DNA of 50,741 bases from Mesorhizobium sp. (GTDB lineage Bacteria > Pseudomonadota > Alphaproteobacteria > Rhizobiales > Rhizobiaceae). The notes under the pieces are model-generated. The model made no database searches and had not been told where the DNA came from. It was given only the letters and a program-made list of their open reading frames with translations. A program made the translations under genes and the position numbers. Positions 18,486 to 31,053 of the stretch are shown here, piece by piece (within the stretch, counting starts at the first letter, position 1; every line of letters begins with the position of its first letter). The stretch is from positions 1 to 50,741 of the forward strand of contig NZ_JAFKID010000031.1 of NCBI RefSeq assembly GCF_017306545.1. The letters are read 5' to 3'.

Positions 18486-19493
18486 ATGGAGAACCGGCTT
18501 CTCAGCGTGCTCATCGTCGGCTGCGGCAACATTGCCGGCGGCTTCGACGAGACGCGGCCCGCGGATGCCATGCCGCTGACGCATGCCGGCGCCTATGTCC
18601 GCGACGGACGCTTCAGGCTGGCCGCCTGCGTCGAACCGGACTCCGAACGGCGCGGCCGCTTCGCTCGTCGGTGGAATGTGGAGGAGGCTTTCGCCGATCT
18701 GGATCGGTTGTCTGGGCAAACGGGGGCGTTCGACGTCGTCAGCATCTGTTCGCCGACGGACCGGCACGCGGCCGACCTCGATGCCGCGATAGCCCTGAAA
18801 CCGAAACTGATCTTCTGCGAGAAGCCGATGACGAACGTCGGCGACAGGACCCGGCAGGCGGTGGACCGCTGCCGCCGGGAGGGCATTTTGCTTGCGGTGA
18901 ACCACACGCGCAGGTGGGACCCGCAGGTTCGGCGTCTTCGCGAGGACCTGTCTGCGGGGAAATACGGCGAGGTGCGCTCCGTCGCCGCCGTCTACAACAA
19001 GGGCGTGCTCAACAACGGCGCCCATCTCGCCGATCTCCTGCTCAACCTGTTCGGGCCGCTTTCGGTGGTGTGGGCAGGCCCGGCAACGGCGGATTTCTGG
19101 CCCGCCGATCCGACTGTCCCCTTCGTGCTGCGGACCGAAACCGGCCTGCCGGTTCTGGTCGGCGTCGGCCATGCGGCGGATTATTCGATCTTCGAACTCA
19201 CGCTGGTGACGGCGAACGGCATCGTGCGCATGGAGGACGGCGGCCTCAATTGGCAGGCCCGCCAGGCGCACGACAGTTCGACGTTCAGCGGCTACCGGGC
19301 GCTTTCGGCGGCCGTCTCGTCGCCGGGAGGCTACGGCCAGGCGATGCTGAACGCCGTCGGCAACATCCATGCCGCGCTCATGCTCGGCGAGCCGCTGCTC
19401 AGCACCGGCGCCACGGCTCTCGCGGCGCAGCAGCTCTGCGAGGCGATCAGGTCGTGGCCGGCACCGGCACGCAATCAGGACACACTTCAATGA
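18486..19493 (+). CDS. Gfo/Idh/MocA-type oxidoreductase
   Basis: 335-residue NAD(P)-dependent oxidoreductase. The N-terminal Rossmann motif is 'IVGCGNIAGG' and the family's catalytic-region lysine is in 'FCEKPMT' (about residue 117). The C-terminal beta-sheet dimer domain follows from about 125. These enzymes oxidise or reduce hydroxyls of sugars or inositols. It begins 8 bases after pseI and its stop overlaps the start of the aminotransferase, which suggests that it makes the keto substrate for that enzyme. It is not part of the standard pseudaminic acid pathway; the substrate cannot be read from sequence. Confidence 0.88.
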   Translation: MENRLLSVLIVGCGNIAGGFDETRPADAMPLTHAGAYVRDGRFRLAACVEPDSERRGRFARRWNVEEAFADLDRLSGQTGAFDVVSICSPTDRHAADLDAAIALKPKLIFCEKPMTNVGDRTRQAVDRCRREGILLAVNHTRRWDPQVRRLREDLSAGKYGEVRSVAAVYNKGVLNNGAHLADLLLNLFGPLSVVWAGPATADFWPADPTVPFVLRTETGLPVLVGVGHAADYSIFELTLVTANGIVRMEDGGLNWQARQAHDSSTFSGYRALSAAVSSPGGYGQAMLNAVGNIHAALMLGEPLLSTGATALAAQQLCEAIRSWPAPARNQDTLQ

Positions 19494-20773
19494 CGAACCA
19501 GCTTGCACTCCTAGGCGGCCCCAAGAGCATCGCGACGCCGCTGCCGACCTTCAACACGATCGGCGAGGACGAGGTTGCGGCCGCCTCCGCCGTCATCCGG
19601 ACCGGTATCCTTTCGGCCTATATCGGCGCTGCCGGCGCCGGCTTCCTCGGCGGGCCGCAGGTCCGGGCGTTCGAGGAAAAGGCCGCCGCTTATTTCAACG
19701 TGCGCCATGCGGTCGCGGTCAACAGCTGGACCTCCGGATTGATCGCGGCCGTCGGCGCCGTCGGCATCGAGCCCGGCGACGAAATCATCACGACGCCGTG
19801 GACAATGGTGGCGACGGCCACCGCGATCCTTCATTTCAACGGCATTCCCGTCTTCGCGGATATCGAGCCGGCGACGTTCAACATCGATCCCCACAGCGTC
19901 GAGAAGCTCATTTCGCCGCGCACGCGGGCGATCATGGCCGTCGATATCTTCGGCCAGTCGGCTGACATGCGCGCCTTGCGCGAGATCGCAAACCGGCATG
20001 GATTGCGGCTGATAAGCGACACCGCGCAGGCGCCGGGCGCGCTGGCGGACAACCGCTACGCTGGAACACTCGCCGACATCGGCGGCTACAGCCTCAACTA
20101 TCACAAGCACATCCACAGCGGCGAAGGCGGGATCGTCGTGACCGACGACGACCGTCTTGCCGAGCGGGTGCGGCTGATCCGCAACCATGCCGAAGCCGTC
20201 GTCCAGTCCGACGCACCGGCCGACCTGTGCAACATGATCGGCTACAATTTCCGCCTGGGCGAGATCGAGGCGGCGATCGCGTCGGCCCAACTCGGCAAGC
20301 TGGCGGGCCGGGTGGAAAGCAGGCAGCGGGCAGCCGACCAGCTCAACGCCGGTCTGGCTGGCCTTCGCGGATTGACCACGCCGCTGGTCGCAGAAGGAAA
20401 CACGCACGTCTACTACGTCTATGGCATGAAGCTGGACCCGGAGCGCCTTGGCGTGTCGCGCGAGAGGATCGTCGCGGCCCTGCGGGCCGAGGGCGTGCCG
20501 TGGCTGGCGTCGGGATACCAGAACATTCACCTCCTGCCGCTGTTCCAGAAAAAGATCGCCTACGGATCGAAAGGGTTCCCTTGGAACCAGCCGTTCGTCG
20601 ACCGTGACATCGACTACAGCCACGGCATCTGCCCGGTGGCGGAAGACCTGCATGAGCGCACCTTCCTGGGACTGAACCTTTGCATGGGCGAATATGCACA
20701 GGCCGATGTCGAACGCGTGATCGATGCGTTCCGCAAGGTCTGGGACAATCTCGACGCGCTTGCGTCCTCGTAA
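19490..20773 (+). CDS. DegT/DnrJ/EryC1 family aminotransferase
   Basis: 427 residues, longer than PseC and most sugar transaminases. The N-terminal 'LALLGGPKSIATPLP' and the PLP lysine K206 in 'SLNYHKHIHSGEGG' resemble the AHBA-synthase / 2-deoxy-scyllo-inosose aminotransferase branch rather than PseC. 'ISDTAQAPGA' at 175-184 is the ring-stacking region with glutamine. It would transaminate a keto sugar or keto-cyclitol, possibly the product of the preceding oxidoreductase. ATG at 19490 overlaps the previous stop. It is distinct from the PseC, WbpE-like and WecE-like transaminases elsewhere in the window, making four paralogous DegT enzymes in all. Confidence 0.9.
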   Translation: MTNQLALLGGPKSIATPLPTFNTIGEDEVAAASAVIRTGILSAYIGAAGAGFLGGPQVRAFEEKAAAYFNVRHAVAVNSWTSGLIAAVGAVGIEPGDEIITTPWTMVATATAILHFNGIPVFADIEPATFNIDPHSVEKLISPRTRAIMAVDIFGQSADMRALREIANRHGLRLISDTAQAPGALADNRYAGTLADIGGYSLNYHKHIHSGEGGIVVTDDDRLAERVRLIRNHAEAVVQSDAPADLCNMIGYNFRLGEIEAAIASAQLGKLAGRVESRQRAADQLNAGLAGLRGLTTPLVAEGNTHVYYVYGMKLDPERLGVSRERIVAALRAEGVPWLASGYQNIHLLPLFQKKIAYGSKGFPWNQPFVDRDIDYSHGICPVAEDLHERTFLGLNLCMGEYAQADVERVIDAFRKVWDNLDALASS

Positions 20774-20782
20774 GGCCGGCCG

Positions 20783-21301
20783 ATGGAACTGTCAGGAAGG
20801 CTGGTGCTTGTGCGGTCCTTTGGCGAAAAGGACGTCACGGACGAATATATCGGCTGGCTCAACGACCCCGAGGTCTTGCGGTTCAGCAACCAGCGCTTCC
20901 GTTCTCATGACAGGGAGAGCTGCCTCGCGTACCTGAAGAGTTTTCCGGGAACGCCCAACCGCTTCCTTTCCGTCACCGACACCGCCAGCCGCCGGGCCAT
21001 CGGAACCATGACCGTCTACGAAGCGCCGATGCACGGAACCGCGGACGTGGGAATCATGATCGGGGACCGTTCGGTCTGGTCGCGCGGATACGGACAAGAC
21101 GCCTGGGACACCGTGCTTCGCTGGCTGTCGGCGCGCTCTGACATAAGGAAGGTGACGGCCGGCACGGTTGCCCCGAATTTAGGAATGCGACGGCTCATGG
21201 AACGGTCCGGCATGACGTTGGAGGCCAGGAGGGCGGCGCAGGAAATGGTCGAAGGCCGGGCGGAGGATGTTCTTTACTATGGGCTCTTTCCCGCTCGATG
21301 A
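20783..21301 (+). CDS. GNAT family N-acetyltransferase
   Basis: 172-residue GNAT protein of the RimJ/PseH type: 'LVLVRSFGEKDVTDEYIGWLNDPEVLRF' region at the start, acetyl-CoA-binding part 'DRSVWSRGYGQDAWD' at about 91-105, and 'RKVTAGTVAPNLGMRRLMERSGM' near the end, cited here in outline. It lies 9 bases after the aminotransferase. Since the PseG fusion already has an acetyltransferase domain, this one probably acylates another amino group, most simply the one put on by the aminotransferase just upstream. That assignment is inference. Confidence 0.88.
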   Translation: MELSGRLVLVRSFGEKDVTDEYIGWLNDPEVLRFSNQRFRSHDRESCLAYLKSFPGTPNRFLSVTDTASRRAIGTMTVYEAPMHGTADVGIMIGDRSVWSRGYGQDAWDTVLRWLSARSDIRKVTAGTVAPNLGMRRLMERSGMTLEARRAAQEMVEGRAEDVLYYGLFPAR

Positions 21302-22175
21302 TCTGCCGGGTCCCGTCGCCGTCGTCTGTCACGACGCGGGTACGGCCAACATCCTGCTTTGGGGCTTGCGAGAGGCGTCGGTTCCTTTCCGGCTGTATGC
21401 CGCCGGTCCCGCGCGCAGGATCGCCGAGCAACTGGCGCTTCCCGTCTGGGAAGAGGACTTGGATTCGGCTTTGAATGGCGCCGGTTCGCTCGTGAGCGGA
21501 ACAGGGTGGGCAAGCAGCGTCGAGCATGACGCTCGCGCAAAGGCGAGGGCGCTGGGGCTTCCCTCGATCGCCGTGCTCGATCACTGGGCGAACTACCAGG
21601 AGCGCTTTGAGCGGCAGGGCCAGCAGGTTCTTCCCGACCGTTACTGGGTCACGGACGAGATTGCCCTGGAGCGGGCGCGCCGCATTTTCGGTGCGGACGC
21701 CGCGACCGAGTTGGTGCCGAACCTCTACCTGGCGCGGCAGTTGTCCATGATACGCCCGATCGACGCGGCGACGCCGAACGTTCTGCTTTACGTGCTCGAA
21801 CCGGCGCGGTCCGACTGGGGACGAGGAATCGACGGTGAATTTCAGGCCCTCGATTTTTTCCTGGACCGCTTCCCGAAGTTGGCCTTGCCGAATGACCTGG
21901 TTATCCGATTGCGGCCGCATCCATCCGACGCGCCGGGAAAATACGCGGCGTGGATGGACCGGAATAGTGGATTTCTCATCGAGTTGGACACAGCCCCCGA
22001 CATGGCCGCCGCGTTGAGCGACGTCCGCTATGTGGTCGGTTGCGAATCCTACGGGCTGGTCGTCGCGTTGAATGCCGGACGCAAGGTTTACTGCTCCTTG
22101 CCTCCCCATGCCCCGGCCTGTCGCCTTCCGCATGACGGAATAGTCCATCTCGGCTCGATGATGCAGACCCCATGA
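21279..22175 (+). CDS. Possible GT-B-like glycosyltransferase of the pseudaminic acid operon
   Basis: 298 residues, last gene of the operon. It has no recognised family name. Visible: 'VAVVCHDAGTANIL' at the N-terminus (Rossmann-like first strand), 'SGTGWAS', 'AVLDHWANY', a mid-protein 'RGIDGEF', then 'IRLRPHPSD' and 'VVGCESYGLVVALNAGRKV' in the C-terminal half. The HP dipeptide followed by a serine in a GxES loop is how bacterial sialyltransferases and polysialyltransferases contact CMP-sugars, and an acidic-glycine motif precedes it. So it may be the pseudaminyl transferase. ATG at 21279 has GGAGG 12 bases ahead; an ATG at 21267 is possible. Overlaps the acetyltransferase by 23 bases. Confidence 0.6.
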   Translation: MGSFPLDDLPGPVAVVCHDAGTANILLWGLREASVPFRLYAAGPARRIAEQLALPVWEEDLDSALNGAGSLVSGTGWASSVEHDARAKARALGLPSIAVLDHWANYQERFERQGQQVLPDRYWVTDEIALERARRIFGADAATELVPNLYLARQLSMIRPIDAATPNVLLYVLEPARSDWGRGIDGEFQALDFFLDRFPKLALPNDLVIRLRPHPSDAPGKYAAWMDRNSGFLIELDTAPDMAAALSDVRYVVGCESYGLVVALNAGRKVYCSLPPHAPACRLPHDGIVHLGSMMQTP

Positions 22176-22189
22176 AATATCGCAAACGC

Positions 22190-22211
22190 GGCCTGCAACC
22201 GGATGCAGGCC
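22190..22211 (+). terminator. Inverted repeat after the pseudaminic acid operon
   Basis: GGCCTGCA and TGCAGGCC form a perfect 8-base-pair stem with a 6-base loop, 14 bases after the last stop of the operon. No U-rich tail follows (AAATGAAAG), so it may be a weak or Rho-aided terminator or an mRNA-stabilising hairpin. Confidence 0.4.
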
Positions 22212-22357
22212 AAATGAAAGATTTACGGCGAAAGGCATCTGCCCTTAATGCGACTATGCCTTCGGCTGCGGGATTTCGACTGGAACGAGTGATTTGAGCC
22301 CCTTCGGAGGCTCATCGAAGATCGTCCGAGAAAACCTTATGTCCGATTGCATAGCGT

Positions 22358-22432
22358 TGGCTGGGGCGCCAGGATTCGAACCTGGGAATGTCGGTACCAA
22401 AAACCGATGCCTTACCGCTTGGCGACGCCCCA
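22358..22432 (-). tRNA. tRNA-Gln (anticodon TTG)
   Basis: On the minus strand the sequence folds as a full cloverleaf: acceptor TGGGGCG pairing with CGCCCCA, D-arm with GCCAAGCGGTAAGGC, anticodon stem TCGGT/ACCGA around the seven-base loop TTTTGGT with anticodon TTG, and T-arm GGTTCGAATCC. The CCA end is encoded. The discriminator base is G, as expected for tRNA-Gln. It is 87 bases downstream of the VOC gene on the same strand. Its 3-prime end faces the pseudaminic acid operon. A 6-base-pair hairpin (22295-22314) lies about 45 bases downstream of it. Confidence 0.96.
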
Positions 22433-22518
22433 ACGCGCGATCACGTCGGATCGGATGTGAGCGGCCTTATAGGCAGAGCCGGCGAAAAGCACAATCCGCA
22501 TGCCGGCGCTCGAAGCGT

Positions 22519-22863
22519 TTATTCTCCCCATACCGCCAGTTCGTTGCCGGCCGGGTCGAGGAAATGGAACCGCCGGCCGCCGGGGAAGGAAAAGATCGGT
22601 TTGACGATCGTTCCGCCGGCGCCGGTGACGGCCTGCAACGTTTCCTCCAGGGCCTGCGAATAGAGGATCGGCAGCGGCTTTGCCGCCGCCTCCGAAACAT
22701 CGGCCTGGAAGCCGCCGTCGAGGCCTTCGCCGAAGGCCGAATAGGTCGGGCCGTAGTCGGTGAAGGACCAGCCGAAGGCCGCGCTGTAGAAGGCCTTGAC
22801 GCTGTCCAGCTTGCCGTGAACGGCCGGCATCTCCAGGTAGTCGAGCTTGCCAGTCTGTTTCAT
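22519..22863 (-). CDS. VOC superfamily (glyoxalase/dioxygenase-like) protein
   Basis: 114-residue single vicinal-oxygen-chelate domain. It starts 'KLDYLEMPAVH', has 'VKAFYSAAFGWSF' (helix after first strand), 'LYSQALEETLQAV' in the middle and ends 'FHFLDPAGNELAVW', the classic C-terminal signature with the glutamate metal ligand. Such small proteins form dimers with shared active sites; substrates range from methylglyoxal adducts to antibiotics and cannot be told here. Transcribed towards tRNA-Gln and divergent from ppdK. Confidence 0.9.
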   Translation of the reverse strand: MKQTGKLDYLEMPAVHGKLDSVKAFYSAAFGWSFTDYGPTYSAFGEGLDGGFQADVSEAAAKPLPILYSQALEETLQAVTGAGGTIVKPIFSFPGGRRFHFLDPAGNELAVWGE

Positions 22864-23051
22864 GTGCGATCCTCAATGTTCCCTTTATGTTCTAGTCTGC
22901 CGGCTTCGATCCGGCAAGGGCAGGGGCAAGATTTTTTCTTAATCGATTGTACGCCGCGGCCCTTCTTGCCTTTCGCAGCGCAGCAATCTATCGCTCGCGG
23001 CGAACGTCCGCGCGCGGATGTCCGCCAACCTGGAAGAGCTAGGGAGCGAAC

Positions 23052-25718
<2,667 letters not shown>

Positions 25719-25746
25719 CTGATTATGACAGCCTGACGCCGCGCGT

Positions 25747-26172
25747 TCAGGCGATCGGCCGGTCTGTCTCACCTTGCCTGACGGCCTCGATCGCCACCTT
25801 GTCCGGATAGAAGGCGCCGTGGTTCCTGATCGACAGCATCTCCTCGTAGGGATGCTCGTAGGCCCACATCACGTCCGGTTTCGCTTCTCCCGCGGCCGTC
25901 ACGCTCCAGTAGCTTGCGTCGCCCTTGAAGGGGCAATGCGTCGACGTCTGGCTGCGGTGCAGCATGTCGAAATAGACGTCCTCGAAAGGAATGTAGAGGA
26001 CTTCGGGATGGCCGGATTCCTTCAGCACTTTGACGTTCCTGGAGGAGGCAAGCACGGCGCTGGAGAAGCGCACCGTCACCACGCCGTCGAACGGCTCGAC
26101 GGTAATGCGATGCAAAGGGTTTCGTTTCAGTCCGGGGGAAGGTCCGGCGGAAGAACTGGCGATCCTGTCCAT
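25747..26172 (-). CDS. DUF427 domain protein
   Basis: 141-residue DUF427 protein. The family core runs from 'LHRITVEPFDGVVTVRF' through 'YIPFEDVYFDML', 'THCPFKGDASYWSV' and 'WAYEHPYEEM', with the invariant HCPFKG stretch at about 85-90. Function is not known; structures show a small beta-tent fold. The ATG at 26172 (MDRIASSS) is chosen over an upstream ATG at 26256 whose extension has no family similarity. Its 3-prime end faces ppdK with 28 bases between. Confidence 0.88.
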   Translation of the reverse strand: MDRIASSSAGPSPGLKRNPLHRITVEPFDGVVTVRFSSAVLASSRNVKVLKESGHPEVLYIPFEDVYFDMLHRSQTSTHCPFKGDASYWSVTAAGEAKPDVMWAYEHPYEEMLSIRNHGAFYPDKVAIEAVRQGETDRPIA

Positions 26173-26279
26173 GGCGGTATCTCCGTCTCTGCCGCACAAC
26201 GTGCGGGCAGCCGGCATCTTCCCCGATGCGCCGGCATCCGTCCACTCATGGCGCATGCTTTCGGTCCGAGGGCCTTGGA

Positions 26280-26678
26280 TTACGCCGCGGCCTGGAACAC
26301 GTCCATCAGGCCGGCATAGGAAGCGGCAATCTTCGCCACCGGGTTTCCGCTTTTCGAGGCGGCCTCCACCTTCAGCGCTCCGCCGCTGGCGGGCAAGGTC
26401 AAAAGCAGGAATTGCCGGTCGCCGCCGTCCCCGACCGACGCGGCCGCGACATGCTCGCTTTCACCGTCCTTGTCGAGATGCATCTTGAACAGGAGCCGGC
26501 CGCCGACCGCTTCCAGCGCTCCGCCGACGACCTCGGCGAATTCGTCTTCCGAAACGGTCCGGGTTTCCGGCACGAGGTCGGCCAGGCTTTCTGCCAGCTT
26601 TTCCTCCAGGGCCCTGTCCTCGGGTTCGATATTTTCCGGTTTTTTGTCTTCCGGTTCCTTGTCTTCGCGTTGCGCGGC
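26280..26678 (-). CDS. Hypothetical acidic protein
   Basis: 132 residues. The first 45 are highly charged (E, D, K) and likely disordered; the rest predicts alpha/beta with 'EFAEVVGGALEAVGGRLLFKMHL' as one helix-strand unit. No known domain was recognised. ATG at 26678 is chosen over 26696 because GAGG is 6 bases upstream of it. It lies upstream of the DUF427 gene, on the same strand, and is divergent from the acyl-CoA ligase gene. Confidence 0.72.
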   Translation of the reverse strand, partial: AAQREDKEPEDKKPENIEPEDRALEEKLAESLADLVPETRTVSEDEFAEVVGGALEAVGGRLLFKMHLDKDGESEHVAAASVGDGGDRQFLLLTLPASGGALKVEAASKSGNPVAKIAASYAGLMDVFQAAA

Positions 26679-26843
26679 CATGCGAACCTCATCCATTCGC
26701 CGAATGGCACCCCGCCGAAATTAACGATTCACGCCGACCGTGGCCGCATTGTGACGCCTTGAACCTTCGTCCAAGAGCCGAAGCAGGCCGCTGGACATTG
26801 CCGGCATTCGCTTCACAATGCCTGAAAAACGGGAGGGAAGACG

Positions 26844-28472
<1,629 letters not shown>

Positions 28473-28551
28473 TGGGCAGGACGCCTTTCGGCTTCAATCG
28501 CGCCGCAAAAGCCGCTAAGGCTGCGCCGTGGGCGTGTGACACGGCGAACAG

Positions 28552-29343
28552 ATGACCGAATTTCCGGAGCGGCGGACGACGAGGGCGGCCGGTTGGGCGC
28601 GACGGACGGCGACTTTCTCCGCGGTTCTGCTGGTCAGCGTCTGGGTCGGCCATCATTTCGGCCTTGTCGAACATCTCGCTTATTTGTGGGTGCTGGCGAT
28701 CGTGGCGCTGCTGGCCGCCGCGGCGTTGATCTTTGCCGCCTTCGCCTTCTCGAAGCTGTGGCAGTACGGCGATCTCGGCGGCCGCGACCTGACGGTCGGC
28801 GCGCTGGTCGCGCTGGTGGTTCTCGCGCCCTATGGCGCGGTGGCCTATCGCATCGCCGCCTATCCGCCGCTGCACGACATTTCGACCGACCTGGACGATC
28901 CGCCGCCGCTGCCGGTGGTCGAGCAGCCCGCGCCGGGCATGAACGTCCCCGTCGCGCCGACACCGGGCGAACAACGGTTGCAGGGCGAAACCTATCCGCT
29001 GGCGACGGGCCACCGCTACGATGCGCCGTTCGATGCCGTGGTCGATGCGGTGGGGACGGTGTTACGCAAGCATGGCTGGCAATTGACGGCGCCGATCCCG
29101 GCTGCCGATGCGGCCCAGGACCCGCTGGTGATTGCTGCATACGCGCGCAGTTTCGTTCTCGAATTGCCCGTCGATGTCGCCATCCGGATTTCGTCGGACG
29201 ATGACGCCACGCTGGTCGACATGCGTTCGGCGTCCCGCTACGGCCGGTATGATCTGGGCGACAACGCCGCCCGCATCGTCGATTTTCTGGCCGAGCTCGA
29301 CCAGCAGGTCAACGGACAGGCAGCGCCCCCGCCCGCAGAATAA
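28552..29343 (+). CDS. DUF1499 membrane-anchored protein
   Basis: 263 residues with three hydrophobic segments in the first 110 residues (about 20-42, 45-68 and 78-100), a proline-rich linker and a C-terminal DUF1499 domain: 'YPPLHDISTDLDDPPPL', 'HRYDAPFDAVVDAV' and 'DDDATLVDMRSASRYGRYDLGDNAARI' in outline. The family is of unknown function; in alphaproteobacteria the soluble part is expected on the periplasmic side. It begins 79 bases after the acyl-CoA ligase and converges with the metallo-beta-lactamase gene with 5 bases between. Confidence 0.9.
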   Translation: MTEFPERRTTRAAGWARRTATFSAVLLVSVWVGHHFGLVEHLAYLWVLAIVALLAAAALIFAAFAFSKLWQYGDLGGRDLTVGALVALVVLAPYGAVAYRIAAYPPLHDISTDLDDPPPLPVVEQPAPGMNVPVAPTPGEQRLQGETYPLATGHRYDAPFDAVVDAVGTVLRKHGWQLTAPIPAADAAQDPLVIAAYARSFVLELPVDVAIRISSDDDATLVDMRSASRYGRYDLGDNAARIVDFLAELDQQVNGQAAPPPAE

Positions 29344-29348
29344 CGGCC

Positions 29349-30257
29349 TCAGCGCGCCGGCAGGAAAACGGCATCGAGCGCCGGCTCGCCCTCCACCTTG
29401 ACGGCGCCGCGCGCGGCAAGGTCCTCCAGATGGGCGAGAACCGAAAGGCCGGCGGCGCCGTGCAGGCGCGGGTCCGTCTCGCGATAGATGGCCGCCACGA
29501 TATCGCGGATCGTCCGGTCGCCTTTCTCGATTCGTTCGATGATGGCGCGCTCTCGCATCAGCCGGTGCGCCTTGAGACCGCGCATGAACGTGCGCGGTTT
29601 GAGAACGGGGCCGCCGTGACCCGGCAACAGCACTTTGTCGTCGCGCGCGATCAGCCTGTCCAGCGAGCGCATGTAGTCGGCCATCGAACCGTCTGGCGGC
29701 GCCACGATGCTGGTGGACCAGGCCATGACATGATCGGCCGAGAACAGGACGTCGGTGCCTTCCAGCGCGAAGGCGGCGTGATTGGCCGCATGGCCGGGCG
29801 TCAGCACGGTGCGGATCGCCCAGCCGTCGCCCGCCGTCAGCGAACCGTCCGCCAGGGCGATGTCTGGCCGGAAGGCAAGATCGGCGCTGGCGTCGAGGCG
29901 GTTCTCCTCGCCGACGCGCAGCGGCCTTGCCGGCCTGTGCGGCCCTTCCGCCAGCACCGTGGCGCCGGTGCGCTCCTTCAGGCGGGCTGCCAGCGGCGAG
30001 TGGTCCCGGTGGGTGTGGCTGACGAAAATGTGGCTGACGGGCCGCCCGCCGATCGCCGCGAGCAGGGCGGCCAGATGAGCCTCGTCGTCCGGACCGGGAT
30101 CGATGACGGCCAGCGTGTCCTTGCCGAGCAGGTAGGTGTTGGTGCCGTGGAAGGTGAACGGGCTCGGATTGCGGGCGGTCACGCGCATGACGTCTGGCCC
30201 CACTGCAACGGGCGTGCCGTAGGCCGCATCGAAACGGGCGTTGAATTTAAGGCTCAT
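29349..30257 (-). CDS. Metallo-beta-lactamase fold hydrolase (LACTB2-like)
   Basis: 302-residue MBL-fold protein. 'AVIDPGPDDEAHL' is followed by the metal motif HTHRDH (about 81-86), a histidine in 'PGHAANHAAF', an aspartate in 'FSADHVM' and a final histidine in 'LLPGHGGP'. The C-terminal winged-helix-like domain (about 220-300) with 'RAIIERIEKGDRTIRDIVAAIY', quoted in outline, marks the LACTB2 / RNase-like hydrolase group. The substrate is not known; LACTB2 is an endoribonuclease while bacterial relatives are esterases. Divergent from bioY with 114 bases between starts. Confidence 0.9.
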   Translation of the reverse strand: MSLKFNARFDAAYGTPVAVGPDVMRVTARNPSPFTFHGTNTYLLGKDTLAVIDPGPDDEAHLAALLAAIGGRPVSHIFVSHTHRDHSPLAARLKERTGATVLAEGPHRPARPLRVGEENRLDASADLAFRPDIALADGSLTAGDGWAIRTVLTPGHAANHAAFALEGTDVLFSADHVMAWSTSIVAPPDGSMADYMRSLDRLIARDDKVLLPGHGGPVLKPRTFMRGLKAHRLMRERAIIERIEKGDRTIRDIVAAIYRETDPRLHGAAGLSVLAHLEDLAARGAVKVEGEPALDAVFLPAR

Positions 30258-30371
30258 GATCGGCTCGCGACGGGGTGGGGCGGCAAAATCGATTGCCGCA
30301 GGACGCCGGACTCAATATAGGAAAACGCGACGCTATGTCAGGCGCCGGATTCAATCGGGAATGGAAAGACA

Positions 30372-30977
30372 ATGGCAACTGCAACGATAATGCGCCCGCT
30401 CGCTTCCTTGGCCCTGCCGCAGAACCGCGCCGCGCGCCTTGCCATGCAGTTTGGTCTGGCGCTGGGCGGCACCCTTCTTCTGACGCTGTCGGCCAAGACC
30501 AAGGTGGTGCTCGGGCCGGTCGACATGAACTTGCAGACCTTGGCCGTCCTTCTGATCGCTTCCGCCTTCGGTCTGCGCCTGGGGGTGGCAACGCTGCTGC
30601 TCTACCTCGCCGAAGGCGCCATGGGCCTGCCTGTCTTCCAGAGCACGCCGGAAAAGGGCATCGGCATCGCCTATATGCTCGGCACCACCGGCGGCTATCT
30701 CGCCGGCTTCGCGGTCATGGCCGTCATCGCCGGTTGGGCCGCCGATCGCGGCTTCGACCGCAATCCCTTCAAGCTGTTCGGCGCCTTCCTGCTGGCCGAG
30801 GTGATCATGATGGTCATGGGATTCGCCTGGCTGTCCGGCCTTATCGGAGCCGAGAAGGCGTGGCTGTTCGGCGTCGCCCCCTTCATCGTGCCGGATCTGG
30901 TCAAGGTGGCTTTGGCGTCCGCCGTCGTTCCGGCGGTGTGGTCGCTTGTTCCCGGAAAGGGCGTAGCCGGTAAGTGA
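30372..30977 (+). CDS. bioY: Biotin transporter S-component BioY
   Basis: 201-residue membrane protein with about six hydrophobic segments. The BioY signature region 'VDMNLQTLAVLLIASAFG' (the biotin-binding Q/T and loop), 'YLAEGAMGLPVF' and 'GTTGGYLAGF' is intact. BioY binds biotin in the membrane; with BioM and BioN it forms an ECF transporter, yet none of these is adjacent, so it is a solitary BioY as in many rhizobia. No BioR operator (TTATMKATAA) was seen in the 114 bases ahead. Possible weak hairpin plus T-run downstream at about 30993-31019. Confidence 0.94.
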   Translation: MATATIMRPLASLALPQNRAARLAMQFGLALGGTLLLTLSAKTKVVLGPVDMNLQTLAVLLIASAFGLRLGVATLLLYLAEGAMGLPVFQSTPEKGIGIAYMLGTTGGYLAGFAVMAVIAGWAADRGFDRNPFKLFGAFLLAEVIMMVMGFAWLSGLIGAEKAWLFGVAPFIVPDLVKVALASAVVPAVWSLVPGKGVAGK

Positions 30978-31053
30978 AGGCGAGACACTGAATTCCGTAG
31001 CGCTGCGGCGTTTTTTCTTGTGCAGTGGCTCGCCGAACGCTGTAGGAGAACTC

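Noticed and set aside
30260-30371. BioR operator before bioY
   Set aside because: No TTATMKATAA-like palindrome was found in the 114-base gap.
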